Assembly (NCBI GenBank): GCA_049840875.1
Contig: JASGJE010000014.1
Coordinates: forward strand, 1 to 64,000
Direction of reading: 5' to 3'
From: JAFDYH01 sp049840875
GTDB taxonomy: Bacteria; Bacteroidota; Bacteroidia; Chitinophagales; Chitinophagaceae
Length of the DNA stretch: 64,000 nucleotides
Positions 8,922 to 18,485 of the stretch are shown piece after piece. Position 1 is the first letter of the stretch; each line of letters starts with the position of its first letter. A model generated the notes under the pieces. It searched no databases, was not told the origin of the DNA, and saw only the letters and a program-made list of their open reading frames with translations. Position numbers and translations under genes: made by a program.

Positions 8922-10994
8922 TTATAGCGCCGTCTTATTTCTTCCGATAGCTACGCGGTAAAGTATCAGGCACATCAATCCAAACGCGATTACGCCAAGC
9001 CATTTATAACCTTCTTCGCCGAGCGTGCCGGTAAGATTTTGTTCCGCGTTTATTTTGGCCAAGCCTTTGCTGATACTATCACTTGCTGATAAGAATGCAA
9101 CGATTACACCTGCGATGGCCCCTCCAGCCACCAGCCCGGTGGCAAACAGATTTCCTTTTCCCAGATCCTCTTCCTCTGCCGATAGCTGAATATTTTTCTT
9201 TTTATTTCTCCAATCAACCAAACCGCGAATAGCGCCACCGATGAATATTGGTAGCGTGGTTGATAATGGCAAGTAGATTCCTATTGCGAAGCTCAGCGCT
9301 TTAATACCGCACAACTCCATTACGATTGCGATGAATACACCGACTAATACAAACTGCCAGTCAAGGTTAAATGATAATATACCTTTTATCAGGGTTGCCA
9401 TTAATGTACCCTGTGGAGCAGGATATTTATCAGTGCCGATAGCGTGTTGAATTCCTTGCGCAGCCATCTCTGCGGTTGGAGTATCTAGAATTTTTATGGT
9501 TGCACCGATCGCAAATGATGAAACAATTGCACCAATAAAAAGTGAAAGCTGTTGATTTCTCGGTGTAGCGCCGACTATGTAACCGGTTTTCAAATCCTGT
9601 GAAGTACCACCAGCGTTAGCGGCAGCGATACAAATCATTCCACCAACCACTAGCGCCATTGGCTCGTAAATGTGACCTGTCCATTTTACAGCAATGAAAA
9701 TTAAGCAGGTTCCCATCAGCGTAGCAATCGTCATGCCGCTGATCGGACTGTTCGATGTTCCGATCAAACCAACAATGCGTGATGCTACGGTGACAAAAAA
9801 GGCACCAAAAATAATAACCAATAACCCAATCAATAGCTTGCTGGCGATAGAATCACCTGGTATCAATGAGCTGGGTAATATAGCAATCAATAAAACCAAT
9901 GCAAGACTGCCGATACCGACTACTTTAATTGAGAGATCACGCTCTGTTCTTGGAACAGCTGAAACAGACTCTCCTGTTTGCCCGTCTTTTTTTAATGAGC
10001 CAATGCTTCCTTTGAAAGAAGAAATAATGGTAGGCATTGTCTTGATTAAGGTAATAAAACCGCCTGCTGCTACTGCACCGGCACCTATTTGTCTAACATA
10101 AGCACGATAAATAGCGGTCGACCAATCAGCAAACCCTTTTGTAGCAGGATTCCAACCGCCCGGACCGCCTGCCGTATTCAAATCGTGGAGATAACCAAGT
10201 TTGATCAATTGTGAAGCAATGATACTTCCATTATCATTTAACAGGCTTGCGAGCAACGGCGTAAACACAAACCAGCTTAATACGCTGCCTGCTACCAGTA
10301 TGCCTCCGATTTTAGGACCTATTATATATCCAACGCCTAAGTACTCCGGTGTTATTTCACCACTGATTTTTGCAGAGGGAAAAAACTTTTGTGTTTGCTT
10401 TGTCATAAACGCCGGCACTTCCGAAACGACGTGCAATAACTTTTGCAGTGATGCATAAACGAATGCAACCCCCAAACCGATAAACGCCGTTTTTGAAAAA
10501 TCTCCCCCTTTTTCACCTGCTTTCAAAACGGAAGCACAGGCGGTTCCTTCAGGATAAGGCAGCGTTTCATGTTCTTTTACAATTAATGATCTTCTCAAAG
10601 GGATCATCATCAACGTACCGAGCATACCGCCGATGATTGCAAGAATGAGAATGGTGAAATAATTAAAGTAGTTGGCACTATTGGCCTCGCTCAGAAAAAG
10701 AAAACCGGGTAATGTAAATACAACGCCACCGGCAATACTTTCGCCAGCAGATCCTGTTGTTTGAATGATATTGTTTTCAAGTATCGTTGTTTTTAAAAAT
10801 CGTCTTCCCAGTGTAATTGATATAACTGCTATTGGTATCGACGCTGAAACCGTAAGTCCCGCTTTCAATGCCAGGTAAACTGTCGATGCTCCAAAAATAA
10901 TTCCGAACGCAGCGCCTGTAAGAATGGACTTGATTGTAAACTCCGCCATGTTTGTTTCGGGAGATACAAATGGTTGAAAATTCTTTTGCGACAT
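8922..10994 (-). CDS. OPT family oligopeptide transporter
   Basis: A 690-residue inner-membrane transporter of the OPT family, which imports small peptides or metal-chelate peptides by ion symport. About 15-16 hydrophobic segments span the length. Family sequence includes ILTGAAFGIIFGASTVYLALKAGLTVSASIP at the N-terminus, TTGSAGESIAGGVVFTLPGFLFL, HETLPYPEGTACASVLKAGE, and SNSPISGMTIATLMGTC in the second half. The ATG at 10994 opens directly into the conserved N-terminus. It is divergent from a second peptide transporter of the unrelated POT family, which suggests a shared peptide-uptake role for the pair. No frameshift is visible. Confidence 0.93.
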   Translation of the reverse strand: MSQKNFQPFVSPETNMAEFTIKSILTGAAFGIIFGASTVYLALKAGLTVSASIPIAVISITLGRRFLKTTILENNIIQTTGSAGESIAGGVVFTLPGFLFLSEANSANYFNYFTILILAIIGGMLGTLMMIPLRRSLIVKEHETLPYPEGTACASVLKAGEKGGDFSKTAFIGLGVAFVYASLQKLLHVVSEVPAFMTKQTQKFFPSAKISGEITPEYLGVGYIIGPKIGGILVAGSVLSWFVFTPLLASLLNDNGSIIASQLIKLGYLHDLNTAGGPGGWNPATKGFADWSTAIYRAYVRQIGAGAVAAGGFITLIKTMPTIISSFKGSIGSLKKDGQTGESVSAVPRTERDLSIKVVGIGSLALVLLIAILPSSLIPGDSIASKLLIGLLVIIFGAFFVTVASRIVGLIGTSNSPISGMTIATLMGTCLIFIAVKWTGHIYEPMALVVGGMICIAAANAGGTSQDLKTGYIVGATPRNQQLSLFIGAIVSSFAIGATIKILDTPTAEMAAQGIQHAIGTDKYPAPQGTLMATLIKGILSFNLDWQFVLVGVFIAIVMELCGIKALSFAIGIYLPLSTTLPIFIGGAIRGLVDWRNKKKNIQLSAEEEDLGKGNLFATGLVAGGAIAGVIVAFLSASDSISKGLAKINAEQNLTGTLGEEGYKWLGVIAFGLMCLILYRVAIGRNKTAL

Positions 10995-11065
10995 AGCAGC
11001 TCTTTAGTTTAATAAGGTAAGATAGGAAAAAATGAGTAGCAGGCATGTCCGCACAGTTTTTCTTT

Positions 11066-11073
11066 TATCTTTA
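11066..11073 (+). promoter_or_regulatory. Possible -7 element for the POT transporter gene
   Basis: TATCTTTA matches TAnnTTTG at seven of eight positions and ends 15 bases before the chosen ATG at 11089. Its position supports that start over the upstream in-frame ATG at 11032. Confidence 0.35.
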
Positions 11074-11088
11074 ATCCTTTTACAAGCT

Positions 11089-12513
11089 ATGGCTAATCAA
11101 CAACCACAGGGAAAGTTTCCCAAAGCAATCCCATTTATTATGGGAAATGAAGTTGCGGAACGATTCAGTTTCTATGGTCTGCGTTCAATTATGACTTCAT
11201 TTCTTGTTGCGTATTTTTTTAATCCGGCCAATAGTCCGCTGTTAAGTAAAGTTGCGAACGCCAATGCAAATGAATTAACACATCTCTTTGTTACACTGGC
11301 TTATTTCATGCCGATGGTTGGCGGCATTGCAGCCGATTGGTTTTTTGGAAAATATAAAGTCATCTTGTATGTTTCTATCTTTTATTCCATTGGTACGTTG
11401 ATATTGGCGCTTTCCACGCATAGCCTTCCATTATTTATCACAGGTCTTGTAGTGGTAGCGATGGCTGCAGGCGGAATAAAATCCTGTGTATCTGCAAATG
11501 TTGGCGATCAGTTTGATAAAACAAATCAGCATTTATTGTCAAAAATGTATGGATGGTTTTATACAGCCATTAATGTGGGTGGAACGTTATCACCAATCAT
11601 GATTCCGATTTTTTATCAGAAATTCGGGCCTTCAGTTGCGTTTGGTATTCCGGGTTTATTGATGTGTATCGCAACAATTGTGTTCTGGCTTGGCAGAAAA
11701 AAATATGTACGAGTACCGCCTTCTGGACCAAAGAGAGAAAATTTTGTCAGCATATCGCTTTATGCAATTCAGAAATTGATTTCAAGAAAGCAAGGGCAAT
11801 CTGTATGGCAGGCTGTTGGTGAAAAGTATTCTGCACAGGCTATTGATGGTGTAAAAGCAGTTTATCGCATTCTCGCAGTATTTGCCTTTACACCGATTTA
11901 CTGGGCCATGTGGGATCAGAATTTATCGGAGTGGATACTGCAGGCGAAAAACATGAATTTATATGTTGGCTTCGGCGTTACGCTTCTACCGGAGCAGGTT
12001 AATTTTATCAATCCATTATTTGTAGTTGGCCTTACTCCTGTTTTTACTTACATCATATTTCCATTTCTTGAAAAAATCGGTATTAAACCAACACCATTGC
12101 GCAAGATCGGAGCCGGTCTCATCATGATTGGAATTTGTTTTACACTTATCGCATTGCTGCAGCAGATTATTGATAAAGGTGGTCATCCATCTGTATGGTG
12201 GCAGATACTGGCGTACGTGCTGTTGGCAATATCTGAAATACTGGTTTCGATTACCTGCCTCGAATACGCCTATACGCATGCCCCACCCAATATGAAAAGC
12301 ACCATGAGTGCGTTGTACCTGTTAGGAATTTCGATTGGCAACTATTTTGATACATTGATCAATGGCAGTATTGCATCAAAAGGTTTCTTTTCCGTTCTTG
12401 AAGGCGCATCTTATTATTGGTTTTTTATTAAGGTGCTGGCAGTGTTTATAATTATCTACTTGTTTGTGGCAAAAAGAATTCCGGAAAGAAATTACGTGCA
12501 ATCAGCAGTATAA
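11089..12513 (+). CDS. POT family proton-dependent peptide transporter
   Basis: Inner-membrane major-facilitator transporter of the proton-dependent oligopeptide (POT/PTR) family, about 474 residues. It starts MANQQPQGKFPKAIPFIMGNE and continues with ERFSFYGLRSIMTSFLV, the family's first-helix signature, then PMVGGIAADWFFGKYK and GGIKSCVSANVGDQF. About 12 membrane segments are visible. An upstream in-frame ATG at 11032 would add 19 residues with no family similarity and would place the start upstream of the likely -7 element, so I use 11089. It is divergent from the OPT transporter. The substrate is probably di- or tripeptides, inferred from the family. Confidence 0.91.
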   Translation: MANQQPQGKFPKAIPFIMGNEVAERFSFYGLRSIMTSFLVAYFFNPANSPLLSKVANANANELTHLFVTLAYFMPMVGGIAADWFFGKYKVILYVSIFYSIGTLILALSTHSLPLFITGLVVVAMAAGGIKSCVSANVGDQFDKTNQHLLSKMYGWFYTAINVGGTLSPIMIPIFYQKFGPSVAFGIPGLLMCIATIVFWLGRKKYVRVPPSGPKRENFVSISLYAIQKLISRKQGQSVWQAVGEKYSAQAIDGVKAVYRILAVFAFTPIYWAMWDQNLSEWILQAKNMNLYVGFGVTLLPEQVNFINPLFVVGLTPVFTYIIFPFLEKIGIKPTPLRKIGAGLIMIGICFTLIALLQQIIDKGGHPSVWWQILAYVLLAISEILVSITCLEYAYTHAPPNMKSTMSALYLLGISIGNYFDTLINGSIASKGFFSVLEGASYYWFFIKVLAVFIIIYLFVAKRIPERNYVQSAV

Positions 12514-12630
12514 CAATCGATATTGAAATGACTGGTTGTTATATAATGAATATTCGGAAATATTTGATACGTGCATTGATAAATACCCCGATATTCGCAA
12601 TGGTATTTGTATAACCAACTGTATAAAATC

Positions 12631-13914
12631 ATGCGTATCCTTTTGTTAGGCTCTGGAGGTCGAGAACATGCATTGGCCTGGAAAATCAATCAAAGCAAAT
12701 TAACTGGTTCATTATATATAGCACCGGGTAACCCGGGTACTGCAAAGCTGGGAAAAAATGTTTCAATTGATGTAAATGACTTTGATGGGATAGGTAAATT
12801 CTGTGCGAGTGAAAAAATAGATATGGTGGTGGTTGGCCCTGAAGAACCGCTGGTGAATGGATTGTGTGATTATTTCAAATCAAAAGAAGACTTACAGAAG
12901 ATATATTTTGTAGGGCCATCCAAAGAAGGAGCGATGCTGGAAGGCAGTAAGGCTTTTGCAAAAGCCTTTATGGAGCGGCACAATATTCCAACTGCCGGTT
13001 ACAAAGAATTTACTTTAGCAAACTATGAAGAAGGTGTAACATATCTTCAACAGCATTCATTGCCGATAGTATTAAAAGCAGATGGATTGGCAGCGGGAAA
13101 AGGTGTGGTGATTTGCCAGAATCATGTAGAAGCTATTGCAGAATTTGAATTAATGATTCAGCAGGCAAAGTTTGGCGCTGCAAGCAGAAAAGTAGTGGTG
13201 GAAGAATTCCTGGAAGGAATTGAAGTGAGCATGTTTGCATTGACAGATGGTAAGCATTATGTTTTATTACCAGACGCAAAAGATTATAAACGCATCGGTG
13301 AAGCCGATACCGGTTTGAATACAGGTGGAATGGGCGCCGTAAGTCCTGTGCCTTTTGTAACTGAAGATCTGATGCGAAAGATTGAAGAACGTGTAATAAA
13401 GCCAACTATCAAGGGGTTGCATGAAGAGCAAATCGATTATAAAGGGTTTGTGTTTTTTGGTTTGATCAGTGTGAACGGTGAGCCTTTCGTTATTGAATAT
13501 AATTGCCGTATGGGCGATCCCGAAACAGAAGTGGTGATCCCCCGTTTGCAGAATGATATTGTTGAATTGTTCCTGTCCATATTTAATGGAGAGTTGGATA
13601 AAGCCGTTTTACAATCAGATCCAAGATCTGCAGTGACGGTGATGGCCGTAAGTAAAGGTTATCCGCTGGCGTATGAAAAAGGATTTGAGATAAAAGGTCT
13701 CAATGAAAACTTTGGGAAAAGCTCATTGCTTTTCCAGGCCGGAACAAAATCAGAGAACGGTGTTGTGGTAACGAATGGAGGCCGCGTATTGTGTGTTACT
13801 TCTTACGGAGAAAATATTGATGACGCTGTAAATACATCGCTTGACATGCTCAGTTATATTCATTTCGATGGCATTTATTACCGGAATGATATTGGGTATG
13901 AGTTCAAAGAGTAA
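12631..13914 (+). CDS. purD: Phosphoribosylamine-glycine ligase
   Basis: Cytoplasmic enzyme of purine synthesis that joins glycine to 5-phosphoribosylamine using ATP. It has the standard length of 427 residues. The N-domain opens with MRILLLGSGGREHALAWK. The ATP-grasp domain shows VGPSKEGAMLEGSKAFAK, LPIVLKADGLAAGKGVVIC, DYKRIGEADTGLNTGGMGAVSP and EYNCRMGDPETEVV, with metal-binding residues in the last motif. The ATG at 12631 is chosen because the conserved N-terminus starts there; an in-frame ATG eight codons upstream adds nothing recognisable. It is followed after 113 bases, mostly an inverted repeat, by the tryptophan dioxygenase gene, with which it shares only direction. Confidence 0.96.
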   Translation: MRILLLGSGGREHALAWKINQSKLTGSLYIAPGNPGTAKLGKNVSIDVNDFDGIGKFCASEKIDMVVVGPEEPLVNGLCDYFKSKEDLQKIYFVGPSKEGAMLEGSKAFAKAFMERHNIPTAGYKEFTLANYEEGVTYLQQHSLPIVLKADGLAAGKGVVICQNHVEAIAEFELMIQQAKFGAASRKVVVEEFLEGIEVSMFALTDGKHYVLLPDAKDYKRIGEADTGLNTGGMGAVSPVPFVTEDLMRKIEERVIKPTIKGLHEEQIDYKGFVFFGLISVNGEPFVIEYNCRMGDPETEVVIPRLQNDIVELFLSIFNGELDKAVLQSDPRSAVTVMAVSKGYPLAYEKGFEIKGLNENFGKSSLLFQAGTKSENGVVVTNGGRVLCVTSYGENIDDAVNTSLDMLSYIHFDGIYYRNDIGYEFKE

Positions 13915-13923
13915 TTATAGATA

Positions 13924-14018
13924 GATGGTTGAATTGTTCTCATGGTTATATTGTTGTATGGCTAAATGTTATCTGGACTTATAACAATCAAACCATAAAG
14001 CCATCAAACAATATATCA
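13924..14018. repeat. Intergenic inverted repeat built from ATGGTT/ATTGTT words
   Basis: Left words GATGGTTGAATTGTT and GGTTATATTGTTGTATGGC (13925-13962) face ACAATCAAACCAT and GCCATCAAACAATATAT (13984-14018) in inverted orientation. It fills the space between purD and the dioxygenase gene and could form a long imperfect hairpin in a joint transcript. Confidence 0.55.
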
Positions 14019-14027
14019 ATCTTACAT

Positions 14028-15029
14028 ATGCCCACAGAGGTTCATTATCACGACTATCTCCAATTAGATAAAATTCTCAATGCACAGTCGCCGGAAAGTG
14101 ATAAGCGACAATCGCATGCTCACGATGAAATGTTGTTTATTATCATTCACCAGGCGTATGAACTTTGGTTTAAGCAATTGCATTTTGAGGTTGATTCTGT
14201 AGTAGGCGTAATGAAAAAACCGGTGTTAAATGATAACTCGCCGGAACTGCAAACAGTGGTTCATCGTTTGAAAAGAATGGTAACAATACTCCAGGTATTG
14301 GTTCACCAGATTGATATAATGGAAACGATGACGCCGATGGATTTTCTCGATTTCAGGGATATGCTGCGGCCTGCATCCGGATTTCAAAGCTGGCAATTCA
14401 AAGAGCTGGAAGCAAAGTTGGGTTTGAGGTTTGAGCAGCGTTACGGGAAAGAATATTATACATCCCAGCTTCGTGAAGAACAGGTAAAAATTATAAAGGA
14501 AGCGGAGAACAATCAATCGCTGCTTGATCTTGTAAACAGCTGGTTGGAAAGAATGCCTTTCTTCGATGAAGAGAAGAATTTCTGGGTTGATTACCGAAAC
14601 CAATATCAATTAAGTCTTGCCAAAGAAGAACAAGCGAATCTTGGCGCTTTTGATGCTTTATTTATTAGTAATGCTGATAACTTTACTGAACAGTCACTCT
14701 CTTCCTCTGCACGGCGGTCTGCGCTGTTTATCACCCTTTATCGCGGCTACCCTGTTTTACAACTACCATTTCAATTATTGAATACGCTGCTCGAAATAGA
14801 TGTACAGTTAAGCTCATGGCGATATCGCCATATGAACATGGTGCATAGAATGATTGGCTCCAGGATCGGTACAGGTGGCAGCACAGGTAAGGATTATTTA
14901 AGGGCGGCAGCCGAAAAGCATTATATCTTCAGAGAGATTGCACAACTGAATAGTTTTTTGATTGAGCGAAAACGATTGCCGGTTTTGAGCGCCGGTATGG
15001 AGAAAAAACTGGGTTTCGTTTCTTCATGA
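14028..15029 (+). CDS. kynA: Tryptophan 2,3-dioxygenase
   Basis: Haem enzyme that opens the indole ring of L-tryptophan with O2 to N-formylkynurenine, the first step of the kynurenine route. The 333-residue protein starts MPTEVHYHDYLQLDKIL. The substrate- and haem-pocket motif HDEMLFIIIHQAYELWFKQ lies at residues 32-50. DFLDFRDMLRPASGFQSWQFKELE and, near the C-terminus, WRYRHMNMVHRMIGSRIGTGGSTG (with the axial haem histidine region) complete the pattern. The start at 14028 avoids an upstream extension that translates the intergenic inverted repeat. Other kynurenine genes are not in the window, so the full pathway cannot be confirmed. It converges, with a two-base gap, on an alpha/beta hydrolase gene. 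Confidence 0.95.
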   Translation: MPTEVHYHDYLQLDKILNAQSPESDKRQSHAHDEMLFIIIHQAYELWFKQLHFEVDSVVGVMKKPVLNDNSPELQTVVHRLKRMVTILQVLVHQIDIMETMTPMDFLDFRDMLRPASGFQSWQFKELEAKLGLRFEQRYGKEYYTSQLREEQVKIIKEAENNQSLLDLVNSWLERMPFFDEEKNFWVDYRNQYQLSLAKEEQANLGAFDALFISNADNFTEQSLSSSARRSALFITLYRGYPVLQLPFQLLNTLLEIDVQLSSWRYRHMNMVHRMIGSRIGTGGSTGKDYLRAAAEKHYIFREIAQLNSFLIERKRLPVLSAGMEKKLGFVSS

Positions 15030-15031
15030 TT

Positions 15032-15922
15032 TTACAAAAACCTTCCCTGGCCATCAAACTTTTTATACGGGGCTTTGAAAAACCGGTCAACTACTTTATT
15101 GAAATCATCCTTGTACATAATCGGCGTCGAATGCCCTGATCCTGGTAAAATCCACAGGTAGGCACTTGGAATATTTTTATAAATGAGCATGGTGTGTTCT
15201 TCTTTTATCACGTCATGATCGCCCCCGATGACAAGCGATGGGCATTTTATGGTGTGCAGATCAGATAAAGCAATATGTGGCTGATCGCAGAGTAACCGTA
15301 AAAGTTTGAAGGAATGTTTTTCTTCCGCAGTCTTGTCTGCTTTACCTGCGAGTTGAGCATAAGCTGGCTGTACCATATCCCATATGGATTGTGGTACGGC
15401 AGTACTATCAGGAACGAGATTAGCACCGGTAACAGCGAGCTTCTTCACTTTTTCAGGGTGGCGGATTGCTAATAGCAGACCATTGATACCGCCGTCACTC
15501 CAGCCAATGACATACGCGGAGTCTATTTTCATCGCGTCTAGCAATGCTGAATAATCATCAGCCATCATCTCGTACGTAAGAGAATCTCCGCTATCGGCTG
15601 ATTTACCTTGTGCACGGCTATCGGCAATGATCACTTTGTATTCTTTGGCAAAATAGGGTATCTGGTAAATGAAATTGTTGATGGAACCGCCATTACCGTG
15701 AATTATCAGTAGTGGTTGTCCTTTTCCGTATGTTTCGGCGTACATTTTAAATCCGCGGATATTGTAGTATTTCCCGGTTGCTTTATTATGCCCATATGGA
15801 TTGGCTACCGAATCGCGGATTGCTTTTTCAAACTCAGCCATTTTTTTCTGGGCATTTACCTGGGCAGTTGTGTCTACGGAAATAGAATACAGCATGAAGC
15901 ATGTAAGGAGTAGTTTCTGCAT
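15032..15922 (-). CDS. Exported alpha/beta hydrolase
   Basis: Secreted or periplasmic alpha/beta-hydrolase of about 296 residues. A signal peptide (MQKLLLTCFMLYSISVDTTA) precedes the mature part. The oxyanion loop is IHGNGGS (about residues 74-80), the nucleophile Ser142 sits in GWSDGG, the acid is probably in GGDHD, and the histidine is in GSGHST. The family covers esterases, lipases and related enzymes; no substrate can be assigned. An in-frame ATG 13 codons upstream (15961) lacks a coherent signal sequence in front, so 15922 is preferred. The stop is two bases from that of the convergent dioxygenase gene, with no terminator hairpin seen between them. Confidence 0.88.
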   Translation of the reverse strand: MQKLLLTCFMLYSISVDTTAQVNAQKKMAEFEKAIRDSVANPYGHNKATGKYYNIRGFKMYAETYGKGQPLLIIHGNGGSINNFIYQIPYFAKEYKVIIADSRAQGKSADSGDSLTYEMMADDYSALLDAMKIDSAYVIGWSDGGINGLLLAIRHPEKVKKLAVTGANLVPDSTAVPQSIWDMVQPAYAQLAGKADKTAEEKHSFKLLRLLCDQPHIALSDLHTIKCPSLVIGGDHDVIKEEHTMLIYKNIPSAYLWILPGSGHSTPIMYKDDFNKVVDRFFKAPYKKFDGQGRFL

Positions 15923-15961
15923 GTGATGGGTTTTGTGCAAGGTAAAAAGATAAAGGGACAT

Positions 15962-16358
15962 GATTACTCAGTCCCTTTTCTTTGCTGATAGGTAATAGAT
16001 GTATATGGATATATGTGTAGAAGGTATTACGGATTATAAATTGCTTCCGGCCGGGAGCGATGTTTTGAAAGGGATACGATAACTAATTCTTCTTGCTTAT
16101 TTACTATTTCCATGCCAGAAAATTTCGGGCATGGATTAAAAGCCAGGGATGATAAAATGGGGAACGAAATGCGGTAATGGTTACGGTATGAGGAAATTTA
16201 TGTTCAGGTTCGTTGATTATAAGTAATAAAAACATGAACTCTGCGTTATTTGGTTAACAATAATGTTTACAAAAAAACCAAACAACAGGACGAAAAAATA
16301 ATACTGAAAACAACTGCAGTGTGCTCTGACAAACAGTGTTTGTATATGAAAGCTGCTC
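15962..16358. other. Long intergenic space upstream of mreB with one palindrome
   Basis: About 400 bases without a plausible gene on either strand. The one clear structure is a near-perfect 25-base palindrome at 16110-16134 (CCATGCC, then GAAAATTTC, then GGCATGG). It has no T run and no known regulator match. The 3' end runs into the mreB promoter. Confidence 0.45.
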
Positions 16359-16390
16359 TTTGTTATTTCAAATTATTTCCTCGTACTTTG
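16359..16390 (+). promoter_or_regulatory. Likely mreB promoter
   Basis: A -33 TTTG (16359-16362) lies 21 bases upstream of TACTTTG (16384-16390), one base short of the TAnnTTTG consensus. The mreB start follows at 16420. It probably drives the whole mre-rod cluster together with internal -7 boxes. Confidence 0.45.
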
Positions 16391-16419
16391 CACACGATCT
16401 AAATCCAATCCGGAAGAAA

Positions 16420-17445
16420 ATGGGACTTTTTAACTGGTTTACACAAGAGATTGCTATCGACCTGGGTACTGCTAACACCCTGATAATACATAACGATGAG
16501 GTAGTGGTGAATGAGCCGAGCATTGTGGCCCTGAACCGGAACAACCCCAAAGAGGTATTGGCTGTGGGCAAACGTGCCCTGATGATGCACGAGAAAACAC
16601 ATGAAAGCATCCGTACCGTTCGTCCGTTGAAGGACGGAGTAATCGCCGATTTTAATGCCGCTGAATTAATGATACGGGAAATGATCAAGATGATCTATCC
16701 CAAAAAGCCCTTGTTTCCCCCAAGCTGGCGCATGATGATCTGTATTCCTTCTTCTATTACTGAAGTGGAAAAACGTGCGGTGAGAGATAGTGCTGAGCAG
16801 GCCGGAGCTAAGGAAGTTTATCTGATTCATGAGCCAATGGCTGCGGCACTCGGTATCGGTATCGATGTGGAAGAGCCGGTTGGTAACATGATTATCGATA
16901 TTGGCGGTGGTACAACAGGCATTACCGTGATTGCATTGGCTGGTATCGTTTGCGATCAATCTATCCGTATTGCCGGTGATGAATTTACAGCAGATATTAT
17001 GGAAGCGCTTCGCCGTTATCACAGCCTGCTGATCGGTGAAAGAACTGCGGAGCAGATAAAGATAAATATCGGCGCTGCAATGAAAGACCTTGAAAATGCT
17101 CCCGATGATATTCCGGTAAATGGACGTGACCTGGTAACAGGTATTCCAAAGCAGATAATGGTAAGCTACCAGGAAATTGCTGAAGCGCTGGATAAAAGTA
17201 TTTTCAAAATAGAAGAAGCCATCCTGAAGGCGCTTGAACAAACGCCACCGGAACTGGCTGCTGACATTTACCGTCGTGGCTTATATCTTACAGGTGGTGG
17301 TGCTTTATTACGTGGGCTCGATAAGCGTTTAAGCCAGAAAATTAAATTACCTGTACATGTGGCAGATGATCCGCTGAAAAGTGTTGTTCGGGGAACAGGT
17401 ATTGCGTTAAAAAATTATGATCGCTATCCGTTTGTAATGCGTTAA
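16420..17445 (+). CDS. mreB: Rod shape-determining protein MreB
   Basis: Actin-like ATPase of 341 residues that forms membrane-bound filaments and steers the cell-elongation machinery. ATP-binding motifs are visible: AIDLGTANTLI (phosphate 1, residues ~12-22), NMIIDIGGGTTGITVIAL (phosphate 2) and YLTGGGALLRGLDK (adenosine loop). The protein begins MGLFNWFTQEIAIDLG, with an amphipathic N-terminus suited to membrane binding. The upstream in-frame ATG at 16336 would place the promoter inside the gene, so 16420 is chosen. It is first in the order mreB-mreC-mreD-mrdA-rodA, the conserved elongasome cluster. Confidence 0.97.
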   Translation: MGLFNWFTQEIAIDLGTANTLIIHNDEVVVNEPSIVALNRNNPKEVLAVGKRALMMHEKTHESIRTVRPLKDGVIADFNAAELMIREMIKMIYPKKPLFPPSWRMMICIPSSITEVEKRAVRDSAEQAGAKEVYLIHEPMAAALGIGIDVEEPVGNMIIDIGGGTTGITVIALAGIVCDQSIRIAGDEFTADIMEALRRYHSLLIGERTAEQIKINIGAAMKDLENAPDDIPVNGRDLVTGIPKQIMVSYQEIAEALDKSIFKIEEAILKALEQTPPELAADIYRRGLYLTGGGALLRGLDKRLSQKIKLPVHVADDPLKSVVRGTGIALKNYDRYPFVMR

Positions 17446-17479
17446 AAATATCAGGGCAAACAATATCCTGTTTCTGTTT

Positions 17480-17487
17480 TAGTTTTG
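17480..17487 (+). promoter_or_regulatory. -7 element upstream of mreC
   Basis: TAGTTTTG is an exact TAnnTTTG match, 28 bases before the TTG start of mreC. It suggests a secondary promoter inside the cluster. Confidence 0.45.
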
Positions 17488-17515
17488 AGGTACAGGATAT
17501 TAAACTCTTCATCAT

Positions 17516-18382
17516 TTGCGTAACGTATTTCTTTTCATTCGTCGCTTCTTTACGTTTTTTTTCTTTCTTGCGTTGCAGGCAGTGGCTATATGGCTTTTAT
17601 TTACCTACAATCATTTTCACCGCGCAGTAGGCCTTGGCGTCGCCAATGAAATTACCGGTTGGTCAAATTCAAAATACGCAACGGTAAATGGATATTTTCA
17701 TCTGAAGGAAGAATATCAAAGGGTGCATAAGATGAATGATTCCTTATTAAATCTTTTGCATAGCAATTTTTCCGTTACAGATACTTCAAAAAAAGAAATT
17801 ATTGACACAACCCGGTATGATACGATCACCGGCGTGAGAAGATATTTCTACTATCCCGCTTCGGTGGTTGATAATTCTGTCAACTCTGAAAGGAATTACA
17901 TACAAATTAACCGTGGTTCAAAGCAAGGTATAAAAGATAACATGGCTGTTATCGGTTCTGATGGTAGTGTGGTAGGCATTGTTGTGAATGTAAGTCCGAA
18001 TTTTAGCCAGATCATGAGCTTATTGCACATTCAGAATACCGTGAACGCATCGCTTAAAAAAAGCGGTGAGTTTGGAAAACTGGAGTGGGATGCCAAAGAT
18101 CCACGGTTTGTAACGTTGAGAAACCTGCCGAAAAGCCTTGAGATAAAGAAAGGCGACACAATTGTTACGAGCAATTATTCTTACAATTTTCCACCGGGTT
18201 ATATGATAGGTACCGTAGCCGAGATCGTTCCTGACAACAGTACCACTTTTTATGTATTAAAAGTAAAAACTGCTGCGAACTTTTATAACCTGCAACAGGT
18301 ATTCGTGATTGAGAACCTGCAGCGTGATGAGCAGGTAAAACTGGCTGCGGATACAAAGAAGAAGATTGAAGAGAAGAAGTAG
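17516..18382 (+). CDS. mreC: Rod shape-determining protein MreC
   Basis: A 288-residue bitopic membrane protein that links MreB filaments to periplasmic wall-synthesis enzymes. One N-terminal membrane helix (VFLFIRRFFTFFFFLALQAVAIWLLF) is followed by a coiled-coil stretch (~60-90) and the beta-rich MreC core, including RNYIQINRGSKQGIKDNMAVIGSDGSVVGIV and FVTLRNLPKSLEIKKGDTIVTS. The start is TTG at 17516: no ATG lies in frame nearby, and the opening RNVFLFIRRFF is the usual MreC N-terminus in this phylum. The C-terminus is lysine-rich. About 100 bases of repeated CAGT and GCAAATTGC words separate it from mreD. Confidence 0.93.
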   Translation: MRNVFLFIRRFFTFFFFLALQAVAIWLLFTYNHFHRAVGLGVANEITGWSNSKYATVNGYFHLKEEYQRVHKMNDSLLNLLHSNFSVTDTSKKEIIDTTRYDTITGVRRYFYYPASVVDNSVNSERNYIQINRGSKQGIKDNMAVIGSDGSVVGIVVNVSPNFSQIMSLLHIQNTVNASLKKSGEFGKLEWDAKDPRFVTLRNLPKSLEIKKGDTIVTSNYSYNFPPGYMIGTVAEIVPDNSTTFYVLKVKTAANFYNLQQVFVIENLQRDEQVKLAADTKKKIEEKK

Positions 18383-18485
18383 TGGGCAGTTATCAGTCGA
18401 CAGTTTGCAGTCAGTTCCTTGCGATTGCGAATTGCCTACTGCAAATTGCCAATTTTTCAGTTTGAATAAAACATAATTAAAGCAA

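Noticed and set aside
11032..16419. Longer N-termini for the POT transporter, purD, dioxygenase and mreB
   Set aside because: The added residues translate promoter or inverted-repeat sequence and lie before the conserved N-terminus of each family.
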